DNA of 64,000 bases. Origin: JALZUE01 sp051251725 (GTDB taxonomy: Bacteria; Pseudomonadota; Gammaproteobacteria; Enterobacterales; Alteromonadaceae). The position numbers and the translations under genes are program-made. The stretch lies in assembly GCA_051251725.1 (NCBI GenBank), contig JBPOFN010000018.1, positions 1 to 64,000 of the forward strand, written 5' to 3'. Position 1 is the stretch's first letter; every line of letters starts with the position of its first letter. Positions 17,929 to 26,124 of the stretch are shown one piece after another. The notes under the pieces were generated by a model, which did no database searches, was not told the origin of the DNA, and saw only the letters and a list, made by a program, of their open reading frames with translations.

Positions 17929-18885
17929 CTATTTCTTGAGCTTTTCAAGTGATTGCGCGGTCCACTCTTTAACGTTTTCTTTTCCTTTGAGGTAGCCTAG
18001 TCGGGAAAGGAAGCAGTCGGTTTTGGTGAGTACATCTTCAAATATTTTTTGCCCACCTTTACTGATGTGAAAAAATCCATGTTTTTGATTTTTATAAAGA
18101 TGAGTCTGACTGTCGTTACCAGCTTGCTCCATTTTCTTTTGAAATGCATTAATTGTGCTAACGGGAACATGTTTGTCTTTTGTCCCCAAAAAGATGATGC
18201 TTGGCGGAAGGTTCGAACGAATATTGTGCATAGGTGATATATCTTGCCAGTAAGCTTTTACGCGGTCATGTCCGTAGCCGTTAGGGCCGTTGTCATATAC
18301 CGGATTAAAAAGTACTAGGGAGTTAGGAACGGCGGAAAGAGGAGAATTCGGCGTACTATCTATTTTTGCGCACATTACTGTGCAGGCTGCGACATGGCCA
18401 CCTGCAGAGCCCCCAGCGGCTATGAAATTTTCTGGATTAATCCCTAGTTTTGCTGCGTGTTCTCGTAGGTAACGAATGGCAGCTTTACCGTCCTCGACAC
18501 TCTCTTTGGGCGATGTGCCGTGACTGTTTTTAGTTCTATACTGGGCAGAGACAGCAACGATACCGCGGGAGGCGAAGTATTTACTGTAGCCATAGAATTG
18601 CTCAGTGTTACCTGCATTCCAACCACCACCAAAAAAGAATACGATGACAGAGCGAGACTGGTTAGGATGATGACCTTCTGGAAAAAAAATATCAAGCTTG
18701 AGTGGACTGCCTATTTTCGGAGTCGAATATAGGATGGTTTTATCTGGCTTATAGCCTAGTGTCCACGGCGCTTTGATAATTTCATTTGCTGATAAATTGC
18801 CTAGAGTGAACATACTTATCAGTACTATTAATAGCTTAATAAAACGAAAGTGGGTCGTTAGTGATATCATCAGTTTTTTATTCAT
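17929..18885 (-). CDS. secreted alpha/beta-hydrolase esterase (carbohydrate-esterase-like)
   Basis: 318 residues with an N-terminal signal segment. The fold shows an oxyanion-hole FFGGGWNAG, the nucleophile elbow GGSAGGH (Ser160), Asp237 in GTKDKHVP and His269 in NQKHGFF, the full catalytic triad of BD-FAE/acetyl-xylan-type esterases. In a fucosidase-rich region a role in removing acetyl groups from an algal glycan is plausible but not shown. It is monocistronic; the 5' flank (18886-19189) has no gene. Confidence 0.8.
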   Translation of the reverse strand: MNKKLMISLTTHFRFIKLLIVLISMFTLGNLSANEIIKAPWTLGYKPDKTILYSTPKIGSPLKLDIFFPEGHHPNQSRSVIVFFFGGGWNAGNTEQFYGYSKYFASRGIVAVSAQYRTKNSHGTSPKESVEDGKAAIRYLREHAAKLGINPENFIAAGGSAGGHVAACTVMCAKIDSTPNSPLSAVPNSLVLFNPVYDNGPNGYGHDRVKAYWQDISPMHNIRSNLPPSIIFLGTKDKHVPVSTINAFQKKMEQAGNDSQTHLYKNQKHGFFHISKGGQKIFEDVLTKTDCFLSRLGYLKGKENVKEWTAQSLEKLKK

Positions 18886-19122
18886 CTTTTTTTTTCTTTT
18901 TTTAGATGCTCAGTAATAGCTTTTATTTACTATTTTTTGGGCTTGTGTGATTTTAGTTTGGCCTGCAATTAAATGGTAAACACCTATTTAACCTGCTGTT
19001 TAATATGTATAAATTAGTCAAAAAAATCGATTGGTCTGATCTATCCCAATATAAGTTTAAACAACAGCAAAACAGGTGTTTTTGAGCTTTAGCAACAAGT
19101 GGCAAGATATTAAACACTTCGA

Positions 19123-19157
19123 ATTATACTAGTGCTGTCGGCGAAGTTTCTTGTTTT
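19123..19157. repeat. diverged repeat, copy 2 (partner at 15630-15664)
   Basis: See copy 1: same orientation, about 80 per cent identical over 35 bases, here between the esterase promoter side and a small exported ORF. The two copies bracket the lipoprotein/barrel and esterase genes. Confidence 0.45.
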
Positions 19158-19189
19158 GCCCCCTAGCTTTTGCAACATTTTAATATCGG

Positions 19190-19417
19190 TTAAATTTCAG
19201 CTTGAAAAGTGACAAAATCTGGCTCTGGTGGCCCCGTTCTAATGGGTTGCCCTTGCTGTTTTTTGTATTTAGAATGAAGAGCACCTGCAGCCTTTACCTC
19301 TTCTAAAGTTATAGTATTTGGCTTAGCAACTAGCTGATTACTAAAGGTTAGCGCTAAAGGAAAAGTGATTAAAACCTTGCTTATTAATTTCATATAACGC
19401 TTCTTATTCAATGCCAT
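19190..19417 (-). CDS. small exported protein, hypothetical, possibly a gene remnant
   Basis: 75 residues. An N-terminal signal peptide (ISKVLITFPLALTFSNQLVAKP) leaves a mature peptide of about 45 residues, rich in Lys/Pro, with no cysteine and no recognised family. An internal ATG at codon 9 is an alternative start. It may be a genuine small secreted protein or the leftover 5' end of a larger gene. Confidence 0.4.
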   Translation of the reverse strand: MALNKKRYMKLISKVLITFPLALTFSNQLVAKPNTITLEEVKAAGALHSKYKKQQGQPIRTGPPEPDFVTFQAEI

Positions 19418-19650
19418 CGCCTTACTTAGAAACCTCAGTTGGATTGGCTACCTAACATGAATGAAGGTGTTATATTTATTATTGTTATTAGCTTATTGTC
19501 GTGACATAGCTAAAGTGTTTCATTTAAATATCAAATATTACGAATATATTTATAATTTTATTTAAGGCTATTTTAATTATTCGATAGTTATAGACTTTTC
19601 ATTAAAAGATTTTTATTGTTTATTATAGGTAATAAAACACAGGTGTAAAG

Positions 19651-20661
19651 ATGAAAATATATGTCATGTTATTGGCTGTTTGTTCACTTCTAACGACAAG
19701 CAGTCTATTAGCCAATAATCAGTTTGATAAAGCAAAAGATCTCTTTATTGCGCAATTCGACAATCTTCCAGATTCTGATGATATGCACGCGCAAGCAGCG
19801 GTTGCTTCTATGCTCGCTCATGCAGATTTTAAAGGCGTGAATTATTTTTGTGTCGCAGGCGCATGGGGCGCACAATCAGTACATGAACGGTATAAGTACA
19901 ATAATTCTAACTCACTATTTGCACTTGTTTTTGGCGAAGAAGCCAAGAAAGGCTTGGGTGAAGCTCAGTGGGAAAACGCTCGTTGGGTAGATGCCCATGC
20001 GCGCATGGTGTCAGGTCACAAAGATAAAATCGTTAATCCGCAATCACCAGAGCGAGTTGAACAATTAGACTTTGCCTCTGATGTTATCGCATTTAAAGCA
20101 AAACAAGCGTTAGAAAATGGTGGCCGTGTTTTTGTCATGGAAGCAGGTCAATCGGATATAACCGCTGATTGGATCCGCAAACTGCATGTCATGAACGTAC
20201 CTAATGTAAAAACCCATGTCACCGTTGTGCAACACAGCATATTTAACGAACGCTTTACTTCTGGCCATCGATTTATCTTTGCTGACGATAAAGCCAAAGG
20301 TTTGAATGACTGGGAATACGTCACCAACGGAAAAAACAATCAGTACATAAAAATTCCAGATGGAAACTCAACAGGAAAAGGCACGCCAGGCCACGGTACA
20401 CCAGACTTTTCCCTTGAAGACACCGTGTTTCAACAGGAAGTACTAAGCGATAACAACCCTAACAAACATGTTCGCAAAATATGGTTAGAAACAAGACGAT
20501 TAGTTGACCTATCTCCTTATACTAATGGCCATATTCCCAAAGGCGGAACAGATTTCTCCGATGTAGTAGAGGCAATATGGATATTTGACTTATTAGAAGA
20601 AGTACAGGATATGCGCACTTTTTGGGATAAATATGTGGTTAACCAACCAACTGAAGGTTAA
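19651..20661 (+). CDS. secreted protein, weakly nucleoside-hydrolase-like
   Basis: 336 residues with signal peptide (about 1-21). An early SDDMHAQAAVASMLAHADF followed by GVNYFCVAGAWG, and a central GGRVFVMEAGQSDITADWI, recall the layout of nucleoside-hydrolase-like folds (acidic metal loop then a V-x-G strand). The usual DPGIDD motif is not intact, so I do not assign activity. The start has AGGTG five bases upstream. It converges on the second GH95 gene and ends in a strong shared terminator. Its position suggests a role in the glycan locus. Confidence 0.5.
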   Translation: MKIYVMLLAVCSLLTTSSLLANNQFDKAKDLFIAQFDNLPDSDDMHAQAAVASMLAHADFKGVNYFCVAGAWGAQSVHERYKYNNSNSLFALVFGEEAKKGLGEAQWENARWVDAHARMVSGHKDKIVNPQSPERVEQLDFASDVIAFKAKQALENGGRVFVMEAGQSDITADWIRKLHVMNVPNVKTHVTVVQHSIFNERFTSGHRFIFADDKAKGLNDWEYVTNGKNNQYIKIPDGNSTGKGTPGHGTPDFSLEDTVFQQEVLSDNNPNKHVRKIWLETRRLVDLSPYTNGHIPKGGTDFSDVVEAIWIFDLLEEVQDMRTFWDKYVVNQPTEG

Positions 20662-20689
20662 GGACTGATAACCCTCCATTTCCATAAGA

Positions 20690-20726
20690 AACTGGGTAGC
20701 ACGTCTATTTACTGTGCTACCCAGTT
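20690..20726. terminator. strong hairpin between convergent genes
   Basis: AACTGGGTAGCAC (20690-20702) pairs perfectly with GTGCTACCCAGTT (20714-20726), loop 11. It lies 28 bases after the plus-strand stop and about 100 bases beyond the minus-strand GH95 stop. The following bases are only moderately T-rich. Confidence 0.6.
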
Positions 20727-20824
20727 CAATACCTTTCTCCATTGCAACTCAAGGGCCTGTAAATACAGTGATTAAATCATCGATTAGCCATGTAGGTTTT
20801 GACGTTATTTCACTTGATAAAGGC

Positions 20825-23224
20825 TTATTGATAAATATAATTTTGTCCGATAATTGTGCTTTTATAGGTTACTAATTTGCCATCAGGTGATTTGATTGTC
20901 ATCGGCTTGCCCAGTAATGAGGTTATTTCAGCTTTCACGAGTTTGTTATTTTTCCAATTAATTGATACCTCAAAGCCACCACGCGCACGTAAACCCGTTA
21001 TTGAACCATTCGGCCATGCTGAGGGTAATGCGGGTAATAAATGTAATAATTGGTGCCCGTCTTTGGTTTTAATATGGCTTTGTAATAGCATTTCAGCAAT
21101 GCCGGCGGTAACGCCAAAGTTCCCGTCTATTTGAAACGGCGGATGCGCATCAAATAGGTTAGGGTATAAGCCACCTTTGCGTTGCCTTTTACCGGGTTGT
21201 ACTTCAACAATTTGCATCAGGTTATCTAAAATTAATTTAGCGTGGTCGCCATCAAGAAATCGGGCCCAAAAGTTGATTTTCCAACCCATGCTCCAACCTG
21301 TTGCTTCATCACCACGGTAAATAAGCGATTGCTTAGCGGCTTGAAATAACTCAGGGGTGTCTTGCCAATTAATTTCTTCACCTGGATGAAAACCCCAAAG
21401 GTGTGACGCGTGTCGATGTTTGTTTTTAGGATCGTCTTGATCTTCAAGCCATTCTTGTAACTGGCCATGTTTGCCTATTTTATTTGGGGCGATCTTTGCT
21501 TTCATGTTTTGAAGTTGTTGACGTAATTCATTATCGGTTTCTAAAATTTCTGATGCCGATATAACATGGCTAAATAAATCACGGATGATTTGATGATCCA
21601 TGGTTGGCCCCGCCACTAAACCACCTTGCTCAGGTGAGTTACTCGGCACGCTGATCAATAACCCTTGGTCATTACGTGGATCTTCAATGAGAAAATCAAC
21701 AAAAAAAAGTGCCGCGTCTCGCATGATCGGGTAAGCACGGTTTAAAAAGGCTTTATCACCACCAAATTCATAATGCCACCACAAGTGCTGACTGAGCCAA
21801 GCACCGCCGGTTACCCAAATGCCATGATTGGCGTGGTTAATTGGCGCCGTTCCTCGCCATAAGTCAAAGTTGTGATGCACTAACCAACCACGGGCATTGT
21901 AATGATTTTTTGCGGTTCTTTTACCTGATACTGCCAGCTCAGCTATAGCATCAAACAGTGGCTCGTGACATTCCGCTAAGTTGGTTAATTCTGCCGGCCA
22001 GTAATTCATTTGCGTATTGATATTAACAGTGTAACGACTGCCCCATGGTGGGCTTAATTTGTCGTTCCAAATACCTTGTAAATTCGCTGGCTGACCGCCA
22101 GGTCGACTACTCGAAATAAGTAAGTAACGCCCATATTGAAACAGCAATGCGACAAAACTATTGTCTTTCGATTTAGCGATATTTTTTAAACGTTGATCAA
22201 TAGCTAATTGGTCATGCCCACCACCACCTAAGTCGATAGATACACGATGAAATAGGTTTTGATAATCGCTCACATGATCAGACTTTATCGCCTGCCAATT
22301 TTTTTTGGTAATGTTAGCTAATGTTTGTCGGCTAATTTTTTCAGGTTCCCCACTAATATCTTGAAAGTTTTTATAGCTAGTAGCTGCCGATAAAATAAAC
22401 GTAACCGCGTTAGCATGGGTAACAGAAATCGCTTCATTAGTCGTTTTTACAATGCCGCCGTCGGTGCGCACTTGTAATTTTGCGGCAAAGCTTAATGAGG
22501 TATCAAAACTAAGTTCAGGGTACTTTTTCTTATATTTAAACTCTTTGGGTAATTGTCCACTTAACGCTAATTGGTTGTTATTTTCAGCCACGATTTTACT
22601 ATTTTCATGCGGTGAATTAAGCGCTGCAGTTAACGTTATACTGCTATTTTTATCAGCGCTAATACGTACAGCAATCACCTTATCAGGATAGCTCGCGATC
22701 ACTTCACGGGTATAAGTAACGCCATCAATTTGATAAGTAGTGGTTGCCACCGCGTTATCAAGGTTTAAGCTACGTTGGTAATTAGTAGGGCTTTTATGCT
22801 CAGGAAACTTCAACACAAAATCGGCAAATGGCTGGAAAGGCATTTGAGTAATAGGCTCACTCATGAACTCTTTCATGGCTAAGTCTTCAGCCTCGGCGCG
22901 TTTATCGGTGAAAAGTAATTCACGAATAGTAGCTAAATGCTCTGATGCGCCAGCACGTGAATAATCATGTGGTTGACCAATATACAAGGTTGACTCATTA
23001 AACTGAATGCGATCTTCCAGCACACCACCAAATATCATAGCCCCTAACTTTCCATTACCAACAGGCAACGCTTCTGTCCACAGTGCTGCTGGCTGATTAA
23101 AGTGCATGGATAATGTGTTATTTTCTTTAGTTTCTGACGGTGTCCCCGCAATTACTGCATTAGCAAACAGTACCCATATGACGACGGTAATCGTTTTAAA
23201 AAAGGAGATATTTCTAATATGCAT
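20825..23224 (-). CDS. GH95 alpha-L-fucosidase
   Basis: A 799-residue secreted enzyme (signal peptide to about IAG27) with normal GH95 layout. An N-terminal beta-sandwich bears ALPVGNGKLGAMIFGG (about 52-67), followed by a linker, an (alpha/alpha)6 barrel and a C-terminal beta domain. All family catalytic positions are present: Asn401 and Asn403 in VNINTQMNYWP, acid Glu532 in SNSPEQ, base Asp700 in FQIDGNFG. It would invert alpha-1,2-type L-fucosyl linkages. It sits 22 bases downstream of a SASA-type acetylesterase on the same strand, so deacetylation and defucosylation are probably co-expressed. Confidence 0.93.
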   Translation of the reverse strand: MHIRNISFFKTITVVIWVLFANAVIAGTPSETKENNTLSMHFNQPAALWTEALPVGNGKLGAMIFGGVLEDRIQFNESTLYIGQPHDYSRAGASEHLATIRELLFTDKRAEAEDLAMKEFMSEPITQMPFQPFADFVLKFPEHKSPTNYQRSLNLDNAVATTTYQIDGVTYTREVIASYPDKVIAVRISADKNSSITLTAALNSPHENSKIVAENNNQLALSGQLPKEFKYKKKYPELSFDTSLSFAAKLQVRTDGGIVKTTNEAISVTHANAVTFILSAATSYKNFQDISGEPEKISRQTLANITKKNWQAIKSDHVSDYQNLFHRVSIDLGGGGHDQLAIDQRLKNIAKSKDNSFVALLFQYGRYLLISSSRPGGQPANLQGIWNDKLSPPWGSRYTVNINTQMNYWPAELTNLAECHEPLFDAIAELAVSGKRTAKNHYNARGWLVHHNFDLWRGTAPINHANHGIWVTGGAWLSQHLWWHYEFGGDKAFLNRAYPIMRDAALFFVDFLIEDPRNDQGLLISVPSNSPEQGGLVAGPTMDHQIIRDLFSHVISASEILETDNELRQQLQNMKAKIAPNKIGKHGQLQEWLEDQDDPKNKHRHASHLWGFHPGEEINWQDTPELFQAAKQSLIYRGDEATGWSMGWKINFWARFLDGDHAKLILDNLMQIVEVQPGKRQRKGGLYPNLFDAHPPFQIDGNFGVTAGIAEMLLQSHIKTKDGHQLLHLLPALPSAWPNGSITGLRARGGFEVSINWKNNKLVKAEITSLLGKPMTIKSPDGKLVTYKSTIIGQNYIYQ

Positions 23225-23246
23225 AGTGTTTTCCGTTTTGTTATTT

Positions 23247-24797
23247 TTATGGCTTAAAATTGTCAGTACGAAATGGCTGGGCTGGTAACCTCGTTTTGTT
23301 TACTAGGTTAACTTTTGGCGCACCTGTAAACGCGTAACGCACATATAAAGGTTGAGTTATTTCTTTATGTCGAAGCACAACCGTATTATTAACAATCTTA
23401 GCTTCGGCTTTGAGCCATTGCTGCTTGTCATTTGCCAACCAAAATTCAGCTGGTGCTTCACCATTAGTCGTAGTTAAACCTTCGTTATGTTCAAAATGTA
23501 GGATAATGCTATTTTCAGAAGTAATGGCTTTTTTGAATACCGGCCCCTGTGCTGAAAAATTAAGCTGGGCAATATTCTGCGCCAACGTGTCGCGAGCGGC
23601 GAGTTGTGCAAGGCGCTGACCAATAGGTAACTTGTCACGCGGGTGAATATTCTTTGGATCACCAAGATCTATGGTATTTACTACAGATACATTATGTAGT
23701 TGTCCTACCGCAAGTTGTGATTCACGCATCCACGCCCAAGAGTGAGAAGTAGGGTGCTCGGCATCTTTTGTCGGTGATGTACTTAACAGTTCTCTATAAC
23801 GGGGTAACATTACAATCAAAAAATTCATGTTGTCGTTATGCCATTCTTCACGATAGCGCTTGACCCAAGCTTGTAGCGCTTCTTTATACTTCAACATCCC
23901 TGAGTTCATTTTATACCAAGGCTCAGGCATTAAGCCGAACATACTTTGCGTATTACGTTCGCCCTGATACCACACTAAGCCTCTTACCGTAAAAGGCGCG
24001 ATCGGTTTCATCATGGCATTAAAAAGTAAATTTGGCTGACGACGTAAGTAGACATCGTCTTTTCGTGACCATGGTAGAGGGCCAGACAATATTTTTTCAA
24101 TGGTTTCAATGCGCTGCGTGTCTTTATCAAAATCCTGCATGATAGTATTAAAATAAGGTAATTCGGCGGTTAAATCGCGCGGCATCCAAGCTTCTAGTGA
24201 TGAACTGCCCCAAGCCGTTAAAATAATACCAATAGGTACATCAGCTCGTTGTTGTAAATAATAGGCAAAAGAGAATGCTACGGCACTGTCAGGGATCACT
24301 TCTTCCCAGCTACCTTGCATTGACGATTGCTCGGTGAAAGCGACGGTACGTTTAACGGTAAAACTACGAATATGTTTCGCTGAGGATTTAAGTGCTTCAA
24401 CCTCCTTCACCTTGTTTATCGTCAATTGCATATTTGACTGGCCAGCACAAATCCATACTTCACCAATTAAAATATCTTGCAAGGTAATGCTTTGAGCAGC
24501 ACTTGATGAAACCTTCATACTTTGCGGGGTGAAACTCGCGTTAAGTGCAGGTAACTGTAGTTTCCAGTCACCATTTTTATCGGTCGTTGTGGTTGCTTGT
24601 TGCTTAGCAAAAACGACGGTGATTTCGCTACCCGCTTGGGCTTTGCCCCATACAGAAATAGGTTGATCACGTTGCAATACCATATGATGCTGAAATATCG
24701 AAGAAAGCTGTAGCTTACTTTGCGATATGCTGTTTTCCTGTGCCAATACCGTATTGCATTGAATAATAAATATAATAAAAAACGAAATAAGCTTCAT
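23247..24797 (-). CDS. SASA-family (sialate O-acetylesterase-like) carbohydrate esterase
   Basis: About 516 residues, exported. A beta-sandwich opens with SSIFQHHMVLQRDQPISVWG, then ICAGQSNMQL carries the SGNH-type nucleophile (Ser121). The late block IHPRDKLPIGQRLAQLA supplies the Asp/His pair. This is the domain order of 9-O-acetylesterase-like proteins, which in algal-glycan loci act on acetylated sugars. ATG 24797 is preferred over TTG 24803; AAGGA lies 11 bases before the ATG. First gene of a two-gene operon with GH95; promoter must be in 24798-25176. Confidence 0.88.
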   Translation of the reverse strand: MKLISFFIIFIIQCNTVLAQENSISQSKLQLSSIFQHHMVLQRDQPISVWGKAQAGSEITVVFAKQQATTTTDKNGDWKLQLPALNASFTPQSMKVSSSAAQSITLQDILIGEVWICAGQSNMQLTINKVKEVEALKSSAKHIRSFTVKRTVAFTEQSSMQGSWEEVIPDSAVAFSFAYYLQQRADVPIGIILTAWGSSSLEAWMPRDLTAELPYFNTIMQDFDKDTQRIETIEKILSGPLPWSRKDDVYLRRQPNLLFNAMMKPIAPFTVRGLVWYQGERNTQSMFGLMPEPWYKMNSGMLKYKEALQAWVKRYREEWHNDNMNFLIVMLPRYRELLSTSPTKDAEHPTSHSWAWMRESQLAVGQLHNVSVVNTIDLGDPKNIHPRDKLPIGQRLAQLAARDTLAQNIAQLNFSAQGPVFKKAITSENSIILHFEHNEGLTTTNGEAPAEFWLANDKQQWLKAEAKIVNNTVVLRHKEITQPLYVRYAFTGAPKVNLVNKTRLPAQPFRTDNFKP

Positions 24798-25176
24798 GAG
24801 CAAATTAATCCTTAATGAGTATCAATCTTTTTTTGAAAGTATTAAATCATGTATTTGATGCTAATCTTTCCTATCGAAATAAATTAAGATAGCGCTAACA
24901 GCTCATTTTTTACCAATATGTTTTTAAATTGTTTATATTGCTTAAGTTGTTTATTTATAAGTAATTATTATGGCATTTTGGTGTAGATGTAATGTTAGCG
25001 ATAACGTATGTTTTTTGTTTTTGTCTGTATTTTGAAGATTATATATGGTGTTTTGTATATTTTCATTATAAAGTGTTATTTTAAATATAAAGTAACACTA
25101 CGTTGACGTGGGTAGTTTGTTATTTAAATAACAGACCTTATGTTCTTGGTCTTATTGTAATTGAGAGTAAATATTT
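24798..25176. promoter_or_regulatory. divergent intergenic region
   Basis: This 379-base, very AT-rich stretch separates the minus-strand esterase/GH95 operon from the plus-strand DUF1080/dehydrogenase operon, so it must contain both promoters. I could not single out boxes with confidence, and no ORF is present. Confidence 0.4.
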
Positions 25177-26058
25177 GTGAAAAATTATATGCTTAATATT
25201 TTTTTTGTCGTTTTTAGTTTATCAATGATCTCACTAGCTACAGCTGAAACTTCTTCATCTAAACCTTCTTACCCTGAAAATAATGAAGGATTTAAACCAT
25301 TATTTAATGGTGAAAATTTTGACGGCTTATATTTAAAAATACGCAGTGGTGATGCTGAAATGGCGAAAAAAGTTTTTGCCATTGAAGATAAAATGATCCA
25401 TGTGTTTAATGATGAGTTCCCTCAAGAATATAAACTAGATACCGGTGAAAATGATACCCATGGTTTGTTTTATACCAAGAAAAAATACAGTAAGTATATT
25501 TTAAAATTTGAATACAAGTGGGGCACTAGAAAAGCGAATAACTTCAAACAATGGCAATATGATGCAGGTGTTTATTATCATGTAGTTAAAGATGATGTTT
25601 GGCCGGTCGGTATTGAATATCAACTTAGATACAATCATATCACTAAGCGTAATCACTCTGGCGATTTGATCCGTCCTAAAGGCGCTGATTATTTCTGGTT
25701 TCCTGATGGTAAAAATACCCTGGTTAACTCCAAATTTAATGGAACAGCGCATGGTCAATCGTTCTTACATCCAAATAAAGGTGGTAAAGAAACTAAAGTT
25801 GCAGGTTGGTTACATTTAGCAACCGAGACCGATAATTTTAATGCCTTAAACGATAAGTGGAACACTGTTGAAATTATTGTTATGGGGGAAGAATATGCCA
25901 TTCACAAACTTAATGGTGATGTGATTAATATGGCGACTAATTTAAAACCTAGTGCCGGTGTCATTGGCTTTCAAGCGGAAACTGCAGAAATTTTTTATCG
26001 TAATATAAATATTAAGGAACTGGAAAACAGTATTCCTATGGAAAAATTCTTAAGGTAA
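25177..26058 (+). CDS. DUF1080 protein (3-keto-disaccharide hydrolase family)
   Basis: 293 residues with a signal peptide (about 1-23). A single DUF1080 concanavalin-like domain starts at EGFKPLFNGENFDGLYLKI and includes YDAGVYYHV, GIEYQLRYN and the closing GVIGFQAETAEIFYRNINIKEL. This family, abundant in Planctomycetes, Verrucomicrobia and Bacteroidetes, includes hydrolases acting on 3-keto-glycosides, i.e. sugars already oxidised at C3. The next gene, 66 bases on, is a dehydrogenase-type protein, so an oxidise-then-cleave pair is plausible (inference). The start is GTG with GAGAG upstream. Confidence 0.85.
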   Translation: MKNYMLNIFFVVFSLSMISLATAETSSSKPSYPENNEGFKPLFNGENFDGLYLKIRSGDAEMAKKVFAIEDKMIHVFNDEFPQEYKLDTGENDTHGLFYTKKKYSKYILKFEYKWGTRKANNFKQWQYDAGVYYHVVKDDVWPVGIEYQLRYNHITKRNHSGDLIRPKGADYFWFPDGKNTLVNSKFNGTAHGQSFLHPNKGGKETKVAGWLHLATETDNFNALNDKWNTVEIIVMGEEYAIHKLNGDVINMATNLKPSAGVIGFQAETAEIFYRNINIKELENSIPMEKFLR

Positions 26059-26124
26059 CAATTCTTAAAGTGAAAATGCATCCGATATTGTGGTTGTAAG
26101 TACAAAATAATAAAAAGGTAAATT